The notes under the pieces: generated by a model
The model's database searches: none
The model's input: the letters and a program-made list of their open reading frames with translations, nothing else
Told to the model about the DNA's origin: nothing
Shown: positions 39,424-49,166 of the stretch, piece by piece
Numbering within the stretch: the stretch's first letter is position 1
Layout of the letters: every line of letters begins with the position of its first letter
Translations under genes and position numbers: made by a program
Source of the DNA: Closterium sp. NIES-65
Lineage: Eukaryota > Streptophyta > Zygnematophyceae > Desmidiales > Closteriaceae
Length of the DNA stretch: 64,000 bases
Reading direction: 5' to 3'
NCBI GenBank assembly: GCA_948144175.1
Contig: CANXME010002430.1
Coordinates: 62,001-126,000 of the forward strand

Positions 39424-39568
39424 TGCAGGGATAGCATTCCAGCCCGCTAACCGGCTGGGATAAAAAGGCATGTGTATTTGGTGGGTCAGCGCACCTATAC
39501 TCCCCCAGGACGACACTTGTAGCCCTTGGGGAGACCACTTCGGGCCATTCGAGTGTCCACTTCCAACA
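39424..39568 (-). repeat. TRIM-2 5' LTR
   Basis: 145 bp, plus strand TGCAGGGATAGC...CTTCCAACA, followed by the target duplication CGCGA. Confidence 0.9.
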
Positions 39569-39803
39569 CGCGAAACATGCAAACGGTAACGCGGTGCGTG
39601 CGAGCTAGCTAGTGCTACGCTGGAGGCGAGGCTCGGGCTAGTCCCTAAGCGTAGGCCGACACGGCCAGGCCAGTAGTGCGAGGTTTGGTGAAACAGTGCG
39701 CGCGAAGTCGCCGAAGCCCCGTTAGCAGTACCGGGCGAACAACGGCTGCCGCTGTACGCGATGTTGCAGGGTGCGCTTAGGAATATCGAGAAAATTCCTT
39801 ACA

Positions 39804-40639
39804 GTATTGCATTCACATCATTTAAAAAGGCTTCTAACTTCGCTAACTATCGAATCTAACGACGATCGCGACACATCTAGCTCTGAGGAGATTGATTCTC
39901 ACATCTTCGCGTGTGAGCATGATCCTCCCTCGATGTCGCAATTGTGACGTGTCCTTAGTGACATTAGTATTACCCCGCCGAAAGCTTGAATGACCATAGC
40001 ATCACCTCCATTCGAGCATCTCCTCCCCTTCGTATAGTGTGGTTCAATTCGGTTATCACGCTTGAACACGGTTTCGGTAAAATACAAAACTTTCAACGTG
40101 TCCATACAGAAGAAACCGTGTGCTGTAGCGAGGCAGGGGCCGAACCTTTGTGCCCCTCCGCTTCCTCCCCTCAGCCTTGGACTTGGCCGGTTTGCGCACA
40201 GTTGTGGCGGGATAGTCACGCCCACGCACACACGGACCCGCGCGTGTCAAACTCGCCAGCGGCGGGGCGCCGTTGTACAGTACAGCAGCGGGCGGGTAGT
40301 GAGATGAGATGAGACGACAAGAACGAACCGAACGTACACCTTTACAGTACGATGAAACTAGGATGTTTGCGATCGTTCTGGTTCCTGCCGCGTGCATGAA
40401 ATGACACGACAACGAGTACAGTCCAGATCAGACGGGCAACATTGCGAGCGATGCGATTTTCCAGACGAGCAACCCCAGTTCTGCGCGTGTTGTTGCTCGT
40501 GGTACGGTATCTGATTTGGTGTCAACCACCATGTAGCATGTTATCCGCGGTACAGAGGAAGTTTGTACGGTGGAAATTCTGAGTTTGACCATTTGCAATT
40601 CTCCTGCATGGAGAAAGCTGGCAGAAGCAAGGTGCACAG
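39804..40639. other. Intergenic sequence, no gene recognised
   Basis: First sequence outside the transposon pile. Open frames here are short, overlap on both strands and match no family I recognise. The region ends at the left inverted arm. If that arm is a promoter pointing left, this stretch could be transcribed, but I see no convincing coding exon. Confidence 0.4.
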
Positions 40640-40832
40640 AGCATTGGGAAATTATATATCCAGTCACAGATACTGGCTTGATATCACGACTGTTTATCTG
40701 GCAATCACGAACGGTCACAGAATCAAGGATCCTATCACGGACGATCACAAAATCAGGAATTCTATCACGGGTAGTCACAATGCTGCCCCACGATCTATCA
40801 CGTACGGTCACACAATGAAACGCTCCGTGGAA
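40640..40832 (-). repeat. Left arm of a long inverted repeat with phased TCACG motifs
   Basis: Imperfect inverted copy of 41265-41460. TCACG motifs (mostly TATCACGG followed by GTCACA) start at 40684, 40705, 40735, 40765 and 40798, spaced 21, 30, 30 and 33 bp. A TATA-like stretch at 40652-40659 lies at the outer edge. Its layout mirrors that of the right arm, which precedes the kinase gene. Confidence 0.7.
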
Positions 40833-41264
40833 AGTTGAAATTTCACGAGTATCTGTAGAGATTCGGGGAAAGCTATATTGTGCGCGAAAGAAAGTGTTAC
40901 CTCCGAATAAGTTCGCGATCACTTTCGCAAACTCGAAAGCATAAACAATTGTCTTTTTCCCGCAGCAGATTTGCATAATTATATCCGTCCGCAAAAAGAA
41001 AAAAGAAACTTTTTTTAAACCTCGTATCTGTGGACTTTCGGTATCAGCCCTAAACACCTTGTCGTATGGTGTTGGGTTGATGCTCTCTCGGATGGCATGC
41101 CATCTGAGCGGGTTTTAGTTTTTTTTTAGGCATGCAAATTTTTGTAACCTTCGCCTCCGCGACTCGCTACGGAATTAACCAGGCTAGCTACGCATATATG
41201 ACAAGACCAGTCGCCAGTTAAATGTTCATAAGACTCAACAGTTTAAGGCCGCTACAGCTTCTAC

Positions 41265-41460
41265 ACCGTGCGTTTCGTCTTGTGACAAAACATGATAAGT
41301 TTTTGGGGCAGCGTGTGACTATCCGTGATAGAAATCCCGGATTTTGTGACCATCCGTGATAGATAGCTAGATTCTGTGCCCGTTCGCGATAGCAGCATAA
41401 CTTTTCGTGATGACGAGCCCCTGTTTGTGACCGCCTATATATTAACCCCAGAGCATTGCT
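41265..41460 (+). promoter_or_regulatory. Right inverted arm, probable kinase-gene promoter
   Basis: Inverted match to 40640-40832. CGTGA/CGCGA motifs start at 41324, 41354, 41385 and 41406 (spacing 30, 31, 21). A TATA-like TATATATTA follows at 41436-41444, about 420 bp upstream of the kinase ATG at 41861. About three helical turns between motifs suggests a protein bound on one face of the DNA. Promoter function is inferred from position only. Confidence 0.5.
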
Positions 41461-41860
41461 GCAGAGACGGACTGAGGCAGCAGGCTAGTTGTGCCACTGT
41501 TACCTGCCAAGCCATTGTGTTTGGTCGTTTGCAGATGCAGTCTCGCACTCGCATCGCACATGATTCGTTGAGTCACTCGTTCGCGAATGGGAGGTCAGGA
41601 AGCAGACACTTTTCCGTTTCCCTCCGTGATTCTTGCAAAAAAGTGCTGTGTCTTGTCGATTTGTCGACCGGTGTATTGCGAAAATGAGTATGAGGGAAGC
41701 CTATGAAGCTCCACTCTGAAATCACACACCGAACGCAAGCCTCCCTATGAAGCTTATGTAGTACAGTACTAATATTCTCCGCCAGACCCATCCCCTTGGC
41801 TTAGGAACGCCTTCTACGTCTACATGATTAATTAATTTCGGGTTCCTGAGTTCCCGTAGA

Positions 41861-44800
41861 ATGATGTCTCGCTTGCCGCCGGCGCCTGCTCTCTCTGGAG
41901 CCAGTCGAGGTCATTCTATCCGCGCGGGAACCTACGAGGATGATTCTCAGCACATGCCTGGAAACTATGCTGCTGTTCCTACTATGGCTTACGCGAACCG
42001 CCGCTTTTTCGGAGCTGATAGTGCTGACGCCAGCCGCGCACCTGGGGAGAGGTGCGGGCCAATGGCGGGAGGCGGAGGCTTCAATTCCGCGGGCTCCGCG
42101 CCGCTGAGGCCGCTTGCGAGTGTGAAGCTGCGGCAGGGGACTAACGAGGACGCGTCGCAGTTAATGCCGGAAGTTTACCGCGTCGGCAGTGCTATGAGGG
42201 GGGAGTTTGACGCGCACGTGGCGGCTGATAATGCCGAGAGGAGTTTGAGGGTGATTATTTTCTCTATTGTCATTTACCATTACTGGAACTTAGTACAGGT
42301 TTCGGCTTTTGAAGTTAGTGCCCCCATTCGTCCCGTCATGTAGTGAACAAAAGCGTTCTTATCGCTTTTTAGCCCAGAGTAGTAACTCGAGTCTGCAGTT
42401 CCTTCTCATCGCTCTCCTCTCCCCCGTGCTCTGTAACTCGTCAGCACCGCTCCCCAACATGACGCCATGTCATCTCAGAATTCTTGAGGCGTCAATATCG
42501 AGGCGCCTAAAAAAGAAGACTTCGTGCTCTGTCCCGTCAGCACCGCTTTCTAAAATGACGACATACCTTTAAGCGCCTCAGTTTTCTAGAAGGATTTATT
42601 TCTGAGGCGCCTAAATAAATACCTCGTGCTATGTCTGCACCGCTATCCATATGACGACATACCATTTTTTTAGGCGCCTCAATATTCTCGAGGCGTTTCA
42701 TTCTTGAGGCCCTTCAAATGTAGACCCGTTAATAAACTTCTTTCTCCCTCCCCCCGCTACCTCTGGCTCACGTCCCTCCCCCGTCAAGCAGGCACAACCA
42801 AAGTACGGCGGCAGCGCGCGCCTCGACCAGCCACTGTTACTGAACCCCGCCGCGGATCCCGCTCTTACGCGCTATGCCAGCGCGAGAGTCGGCTCCAAGG
42901 GTGCTGCGGCCGATACAGCCACGGTTTCGCTCTACCCGGCTTTCGGTGCTGACTCACGAGGCGCCGCGGGAAGAGGAGTGACGCGCGGCGGAGTCAGCCA
43001 ACGCGCCGGGCCAGATCCGCCGCATTTGCAAGCTCGAGGCGCTTATGAGACTTCGCAAATTATATTCTCGGCGCGAAGTTCGAAAAATCCATCAGCGGGA
43101 ACTGGAAGTGAAATCGGAACCGAGCTCAAATCAGTGTCGAATGGTTTCAGCTTTCTCACTTTCACTTCTGATGCGGGCGACTCGGCGCAAACTCCGTGGA
43201 TGAGTCCCGCTGTGAACTTCGCGGGAGGCGCGGCGCAAACTCCGTGGATGAGTCCCGCTGTGGACTTCGCGGGAGGCCCAGGGAACGAGTTGTTGCGGAG
43301 GGAGTGCGCGGATGCGGGGGAATGGGAAAGCAGGAACAGCTGGGAAACGATAAACAGCAACCGCGCGGGGTGCGAGGACATGTGGGATTGGGGGAGGGGA
43401 AAAGAGGGAGGCGCGGGGGGTGGGGAGGGTAGGTGGGGGGAAGGGGGAAAGGTTTTGGGGGAGGGGAAGGTGCAGTGCCGGATGTTCAGCTTGGAGCAGA
43501 TTGTACGCGCGACAGGCAACTTCAGTAACGCAAATCTGCTGGGGCGAGGCGCATTTGGACAGGTAATCCGGGGAGAATTCATAAAGTGTGATCTGGTGCT
43601 CTCAGGATGATTGTCTGTGAGAATTTTGGGATGATCCATTGGTGGTTTGGTTGTCTCATTGCTACACAGGCAAAGAGATTCCTCCAATTATTTTCATCCT
43701 CTTTCCATCAACTTCAGTACAGATCCTTGAACATTTCCTCCTTCTCAAACCCTCATTTCTGCTCCCTCCAGGTGTACAAGGGCCGGCTGCTGGGCTGCAA
43801 CATGGCCATCAAGCGACTGCAGGGACCCAGCGAGTACAGCATGGAAGTGGAGGTGCTGAGTCTCAGCCCTTCCTCACTCCCTCCCTCACACCCTCACTCC
43901 CGCTCCCTCTCCTTCCTCAATCCTTCCTTTCCCCACTTCCCTGCCAGGTGTACAAGGGCCGGCTGCTGGGCTGCAACATGGCCATCAAGCGCCTGCAGGG
44001 CGGCGGGTGGCAGGGACCCAGCGAGTACAGCATGGAAGTGGACGTGCTGAGTCGCATGCGCCACCCGCACATCGTGCTGCTCATGGGCCACTGCCCTGAC
44101 CCCAATGCCATGTGCATTCTCTACGAGTACCTCCCGGGCGGCAGCCTGCAGGAATATTTGGCTGCTAGTGCGAGAAATGGGAGTGGTGCTGGGGGAGAGG
44201 GGGTGGGTGATGGCAGCAGGAGCTCTGCAGTGTTTCATGGAACTGGCTCTGGTATGACATCCTGCTCGGTTGCTAATTCGGCAGCAGGTTCAATAGCTGG
44301 TGGTACGGTGAATCAGGTCCTGCGCCAGCCCCTGGCTTGGTACGACAGGGTGCGAATACTCTCTGAAGTTTCAGGCGCACTGCTGTACCTCCACCAGCAT
44401 TCGCCGCCCATTGCGCACCGGGACTTGAAGCCCGACAATGTGTTACTAGATGGTAACCGCATGAGCAAGCTGGGAGACGTAGGCCTGGCAAGGCTCATCG
44501 CAGAGGACGATTACAATGTAACCGCACGCGTGCAAGGCACGGTTGGGTATATAGACCCAGAGGAGGTGGCAACATGCGAAATTTCAGTATTATCCGATGT
44601 GTACGCGTTTGGGCTGATTGTGCTCCAGCTGCTCATGGGGGAGCCTCAAGTGAAGGTGGTGCATCGCCTGCTGACGGACACAGCAGCAATGGTAGATGCA
44701 GAGACGCGTAGAGCGGGGAGGGTAGGAGGGGTGTGCTCAGAGCCGTGGTCTGCTGCTGTGGACGCTGTCTTGGCACGGCTGGATAAGTCTGGTGGGGAGT

Positions 44801-45288
44801 GGCGTGCTGACGTGGCGCGCCAGCTGGCGGAGATTGGAGTGCAGTGCGCTGACAGGGCAAGGGCGAGGAGGCCTGATTTGCAAAAGAAGGTGCAGCCGGT
44901 GTTGGCGAGGCTGGAGGAGGAAGTGAGAGGAGAGGGAGACAAGGGCAGGACGGATGTGGACAACCAGCTGCTGTGCCCCATCTCTCAGGTATGTTCAATC
45001 CGGGCTCGAAGATAAACCCATACTCGAACCATCTTAGCAAGTGAAACGTTGCCGACTGTTCTACTCCTACTCTAATATTCGTGTGCTCCTATGCCCTTGC
45101 ATTTCTCCCCAATTGTGCAGATGCGCATGACAGACCCAGTGGTGGCAGCTGATGGGTTCACATATGAGCGCTATGTGATTGAGCAATGGTTGGAGCGCAA
45201 TGACAAATCGCCGATAACAGGAGCGCCCTTCTCTCATAGGTTCCTCACCCCCAACAACACACTTCGCATGTTGCTTCCATCTCAGTGA
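41861..45288 (+). CDS. Protein kinase with C-terminal U-box (RLCK-IX / PUB-kinase type)
   Basis: Predicted E3 ubiquitin ligase fused to a Ser/Thr kinase. Exons: 41861 to about 42250, about 42790-43562, 43948-44988, 45121-45288. The N-terminal 390 or so residues are low-complexity; I see no USP domain, which plant relatives often have. The kinase starts FSLEQIVRATGNF with the P-loop LLGRGAFGQVYKG and the Lys of MAIKRLQ. It has the catalytic loop IAHRDLKPDNVLL and the activation start GDVGLARLI; DVG in place of DFG is, as I recall, typical of this family. GTVGYIDPE and SDVYAFGLIVLQLL follow. The U-box spans the last intron: LLCPISQ, then MRMTDPVVAADGFTYER, WLERNDKSPITG and LTPNNTLRMLL. The exon 1/2 junction is uncertain. 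A partial extra copy of exon 3 lies at 43772-43860. Confidence 0.85.
42441..42730 (+). repeat. Tandem repeat of about 97 bp in kinase intron 1
   Basis: Three diverged copies starting at 42441, 42537 and 42634. Each begins with a CAGCACCGCT-like sequence, then ATGACGACAT (first copy ATGACGCCAT), and contains AGGCGCCT or close variants. Confidence 0.75.
43772..43860 (+). pseudogene. Extra copy of kinase exon 3 start
   Basis: Preceded by an acceptor-like CCCTCCAG. It codes VYKGRLLGCNMAIKRLQ and PSEYSMEVEVLS, nearly identical to the start of exon 3 (43948-44050) but lacking 15 bases (GGCGGCGGGTGGCAG). After 43860 it goes straight into intron. There is no good donor, so it is more likely a decayed duplicate than a mutually exclusive exon. 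Confidence 0.75.
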
Positions 45289-46237
45289 AGAGACATTTAG
45301 CGTACAATGCGTATGGTTAGTTTGATATTTCAGTTGTAAATGCGTATTTATATCCAGTTAGGTGGTTTGTTTAGAATAATAATATCTTTATAAGGTGTTT
45401 GTTTTGTGCCACAGTAATACGCTTTCTACCCCCCTTTAATTGCGAAAGTCTCCGAACTGCCAGCTCAGGGGCACGTCACCATAGTTGCTGGCATCGTTCA
45501 CGCTGTTGCATTCCTGTGATTGGATATCATCGCCACATCCCTAGGGTAACAAACATCTGGCGTCGCTCTGGTGAGTTTCGTCTGGAGATCCATCAAATGA
45601 GAGCATGTCGTGCAAACCCTGCGAAAGTTCAGCGCAGTTCGCTCGTGTCTATCCGAACATAAGAATCCAGTCAGCAGATATCAAGGGCTTCGTCAACCAG
45701 TCGTCCTCCAGTTCCATATCTCCTTTTTGTACAGCTGATGCTCACCCCATGCGCGCGAATTTGCCTTGCGCCGGATGGACACGCTGCACCCGAGGTTGTT
45801 TCCCCAGCTTCATGCACCCACATTACAAGCGCGTCAAGCAGAAGAGACCGAAGTCAAGCAGAAGAGACTTAAGTCAAACTAGGTAACTAGGTAGCAGGGT
45901 CTTGTTTATAAGCACATGCGACATCTTTTTAGCTAGCTGCGAAATTGACGAACTTATGCGAAACGCACGATACAGCTTATATGCCCCCTTCGCAAGGCAA
46001 CCGGGAGGGGCTCAAACAGGCATCAGGAGTACACTTTTCCCCGAGATCTCGCTGTGTTGGACTCTCAATCCCTATTCTATAGCCTAGACCCTGCTCAATA
46101 GCTCTACAGAGCCAGTGTGTTCCGTGGTCGGTACCAATCCCCAGTCTTCCTAGTCCCTCTCTTCAGTAATTATTTCTTGATCTCCCTCCGATCTTGAGTC
46201 TTGACGCAAGTGGTATACTGTGGCCTCAGCGGTTGAG
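45289..46237. other. Intergenic, no gene recognised
   Basis: 3' flank of the kinase gene and 5' flank of EF-P. Short open frames only, none matching a family I recognise. Confidence 0.4.
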
Positions 46238-48764
46238 ATGCTGAGCATTGCTCGGTCGTCGGTTCAGGCAGCGGCTTCATGGAAGCTGCTGCAGTCGCCG
46301 GAGTCAACAGCGAGCCTTGAATGGAGGCGAAAGGCGACATCGCAGGCCGTCGCACACGTCGCGATAAACAGAAGTTCGCGACAACCTCTCCGTAAGCCTC
46401 CATTTCTTGGCATTGTTGAGACATTGTCATGTCAGTGTTGAGTTGACAAGTTTTTTTCCTAATGTTCCTTATGTATGTTACTGCATTTTCATCCGGTTTC
46501 AGGAATCTTGGCTATCTCTAGCAACGACTTCCGCGTGGGAACCAGCATTGAGCTCGACGGAGCGCCATGGAGAGTGCAAGGTGTGTTGATGGTGACGGTA
46601 GTGGTAACCTGATTTGGTGGTTTTTAAGCAGTTTTCTCGTCCATTGATGAGCTCGCCACTGTAGTTAACTCCATGTCTTCTTTTGCGATTCTTCACTGTT
46701 TTCGAACCCATCCAACCTCTTCCGCCGTGGCTTAACCTAAACCCACCTCTCTGTGTCTGGTCCACCTCTGCTCTGCTGGCTGTGCCTAGCATGTGAAGTC
46801 CAGCAAGGTTGATAAGGTATCTGAAAATCCCACCGTGCCTTCCCTGATCCTCCGTCTGCTCTGCTGTCAGTGCAGAGTTTCTGCATGTGAAGCCCGGCAA
46901 GGGAGCTGCGTTCGTGCGCACCAAGCTCCGCAATTTCATCACCGGGAACACCGTCGAGCGAACCTTCCGCGCTGGCGAATCGGTCAGTCTCGTTCGAGAG
47001 CAAAAGCAAGATCAGAACCTCTCAAAACTCTCGTATATCTATGTTTCCTTCGTCCCGTCGGACTGTCTGCAATACCTCCGCCAAGTCTCACATATTGATT
47101 CGCACCATTCCATCCGTCAACACTGTCATTCCCTTCAACCGTTCTCATGTTGAGCCTACCCTCCGTTTTTCCCACTTCACTCCTAGTCCTTCGTTTCTTG
47201 ATCATTTTCCTGGTTCTCTTTGTTCTTCGCGTCTCCTTCCCCGAGCAGGTGGACGAGGCGAGTGTGGTGAAGGACGTGAAGCAGTTCACATACCTTGACG
47301 GCGAGGACTTTGTTTTCATGGACATGGTGAGTCGTTCTTGTAAGTTAACTCGCACGTCTGCGAGAATGCGACAGTGAAATTAAGGCATGCTGCGCTGAGA
47401 GGTATCGATGCAGCCAGTGTCGGCGGCACTGTAAGGTGCGCTCAGCGGCCGTTGCTGTAAGCGCGGTGTTACCTAATAAGGCGCCTAAAGGCAGTAGCCG
47501 TAATGCGGCTTAGAGAGGGCAGCGGTGATGATGATCGTGATCCCAAGTGCCGAACGGCCGTCCGTGTCAAGATGGGCGGCCCTCATCATGTGGCCTCACC
47601 GGCGGACTGAGCTGCCCTTTACCGTCAGTTTTTTTAGAAGATGACTTATCTTCTCTTCATTCAGCTCCCTTAGACTATGTATGGACTAAATTATTTTTCT
47701 CCAGCGCGGGTTACCATCAAGAGGGATCGTTTTCCGATAAATATCCCCGGCTCCCTCCCGATTGCCAGTGCGGCGATGATGATAACCAAAATGAGAACCT
47801 CCGATGCCAGCTGTCACGTGACACGTGGCTGACTGCGTGAGGATAAAAATGATGCGGTTAACTGAGCCCCCGAGTTCCAGTTCCAGGCCTTCGTGCCCCT
47901 ACCCTATGGTTGTCTCGTGCTCGTTTTGCATTAGTCTCTCAAAAGGTCCCAAGGTCCTCGTGGTGTCCTCCATGTCCTCTCCTCCCCTTATTCCCCGTCT
48001 TCGTCCTCTGCTTCGTTTCCCAATCGGTCCCGGATTCTTCCCTGGTTCTCCCCTTGTCCTTTGTGCATCAATCTCGTTTTATTCCCAGGTGACGTATGAG
48101 GAGACTCGGGTGACCAAGGCCCAACTGGGCGATAGAGTGAAGTTCCTTAAAGAGGGGATGGAGTGTAATGTGCTGACGTGGAACGACAAGGTGATCGACC
48201 TGGAGCTGCCCATCACGCTCAAAGTGAAGGTCGTGCAGACGGACCCGGGTGTCAAGGGCGACACCGCTGGCGGAGGTGAGGGGGTTAGGGGAGAGTGATA
48301 CGGTGGGAATTGGGAAATGGGCGAGAAAGTGAGAGATCCTGGCGTATCTCCCTTGACGATCAGTGTAAAGGTCGTGCAGACCGACCCTGGCGTCAAGGTT
48401 GACACTGCTGGCGGAGGTGTGAGCATGAGGGGAGTGAGCGAGGTGAAGGGAGAGGTTGACGGGAATGTGGATTGGGGCGCCCAAATTGGAGGGACCATTT
48501 TATAGATGAGCACGGGAGGAGGGTGAGCATTATAACTTTGTTAATCCTCTTCTCTCCCCCATCCCCCCAACCCCACTCCGCGAGTCAATGCTCTTCCTTC
48601 CGCTGCTCTGCTCCCCCCGGGTCCCCATTACACTTGCATGAACAGGTGGTACCAAGCCGGCAATTATAGAGACGGGAGCTACAGTGTCTGTGCCACTATT
48701 CATTGAGGAAGGAGAAGCAATCACTGTAGATACCCGCACGGGCTCGTACATGGGACGGGCCTAA
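46238..48764 (+). CDS. Elongation factor P, organelle-targeted
   Basis: Translation elongation factor P binds between the P and E sites of bacterial-type ribosomes and eases synthesis of proline stretches. Here it should act in the plastid (less likely the mitochondrion). Exons: 46238-46391, 46503-46580, 46876-46982, 47249-47326, 48089-48275, 48646-48764; all junctions are GT-AG and in phase. The first about 50 residues ([15 protein letters not shown]...) look like a transit peptide. The KOW-like domain starts [19 protein letters not shown] and continues [20 protein letters not shown]. The modified-residue position is the Lys of PGKG. The OB domains have [27 protein letters not shown] and DTAGGGTKPA, ending [13 protein letters not shown] partial copy of exon 5 lies at 48353-48417. 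Confidence 0.92.
48353..48417 (+). pseudogene. Extra partial copy of EF-P exon 5
   Basis: Codes [22 protein letters not shown], a close copy of the exon 5 end ([18 protein letters not shown]), and is followed by a GTGTGAGC donor-like sequence. It lies in intron 5 and is not needed for an intact protein. Confidence 0.8.
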
Positions 48765-49166
48765 ATCACACCCCTTTTACTTGGGTCCGATTATTTGTAC
48801 AAGACATTTTCGCCAGTGAAGAGTAGCAAGCAGTTCTTAATGCCACGTGCTGGAGATCTGAGGCAGTTCTGAGTAGTTGTACATTCCGCACTGCCCTGTT
48901 TCAGTTGCTGCTGATTTACAAGACTCCTTATTTATAATGACTGTCTGCAAAATGCGGAATCTCTTCACGCTATGCGTATCAGCTCTAACATGTTGTATGC
49001 CTCGTTAGACCCTTTCTCATGAACTGCTAGCCTCCCACACACACCATGCACTCACACACACAATCCTAAATAGCTGCAAAGCTCTGCTTAGGTCAAGTCC
49101 GTTCCTCCAGTCACAACCTATACAAGACCCGCTGCTGCCAAAGCTGAAATACCAGTCAAGGACTGA
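48765..49166. other. Convergent intergenic region
   Basis: Between EF-P (+) and the unknown minus-strand gene. Nothing recognised beyond likely 3' untranslated sequence. Confidence 0.4.

Larger units (their letters stand above)
39191..39568 (-). mobile_element. TRIM-2: 378-bp terminal-repeat element with tRNA-like arms
   Basis: Two 145-bp LTRs (39191-39335 and 39424-39568) flank an 88-bp interior. The target duplication CGCGA is exact (39186-39190 and 39569-39573). On the minus strand the primer site is TGGTGCGGTGAGTGTGG (39423-39407), not initiator-Met, and GAGGGGAG precedes the 3' LTR. The LTR holds TATCCCAGTCGGTTAGCGGG, like a tRNA D-arm. The interior holds GGTTCGATTAC (39398-39388), one base off a B box. 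The LTR end is homologous to that of TRIM-1 (GCACTGACCC, CTTTTATCCCA). No coding capacity. Confidence 0.9.
37113..39803 (-). mobile_element. Ty3/gypsy element H, 5' half only
   Basis: 5' LTR at 39094-39803, primer site 39079-39091, gag, protease and the start of the RT region, all minus strand. The coding sequence is cut at 37112 by the LTR of element F. The rest of H should lie beyond the 3' end of F but is not in the window, so it was lost with the 5' end of D. Confidence 0.8.
39094..39803 (-). repeat. Gypsy H 5' LTR, interrupted by TRIM-2
   Basis: Plus strand TGTTACGAGTGG...ATTCCTTACA, 710 bp including TRIM-2 and its target duplication, so about 327 bp originally. The outer edge is set by the TG/CA ends and similarity to the end of the F LTR. 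The minus-strand TATA-like CGTATAAATG (39178-39187) touches the TRIM-2 insertion point. Confidence 0.7.

Noticed and set aside
39191..39568. A tRNA-derived SINE, suggested by D-arm and T-arm-like sequence
   Set aside because: The 145-bp terminal direct repeats, TG/CA ends, 5-bp duplication, primer site and purine tract fit a TRIM better. A SINE origin of part of it remains possible.
40640..41460. MITE or DNA transposon with terminal inverted repeats
   Set aside because: No target duplication or sharp ends were found. The arms hold TATA-like boxes and phased motifs, so I list them as inverted repeat arms and leave the origin open.
45399..45886. Small frames downstream of the kinase gene
   Set aside because: Overlapping and without motifs; probably 3' flank.
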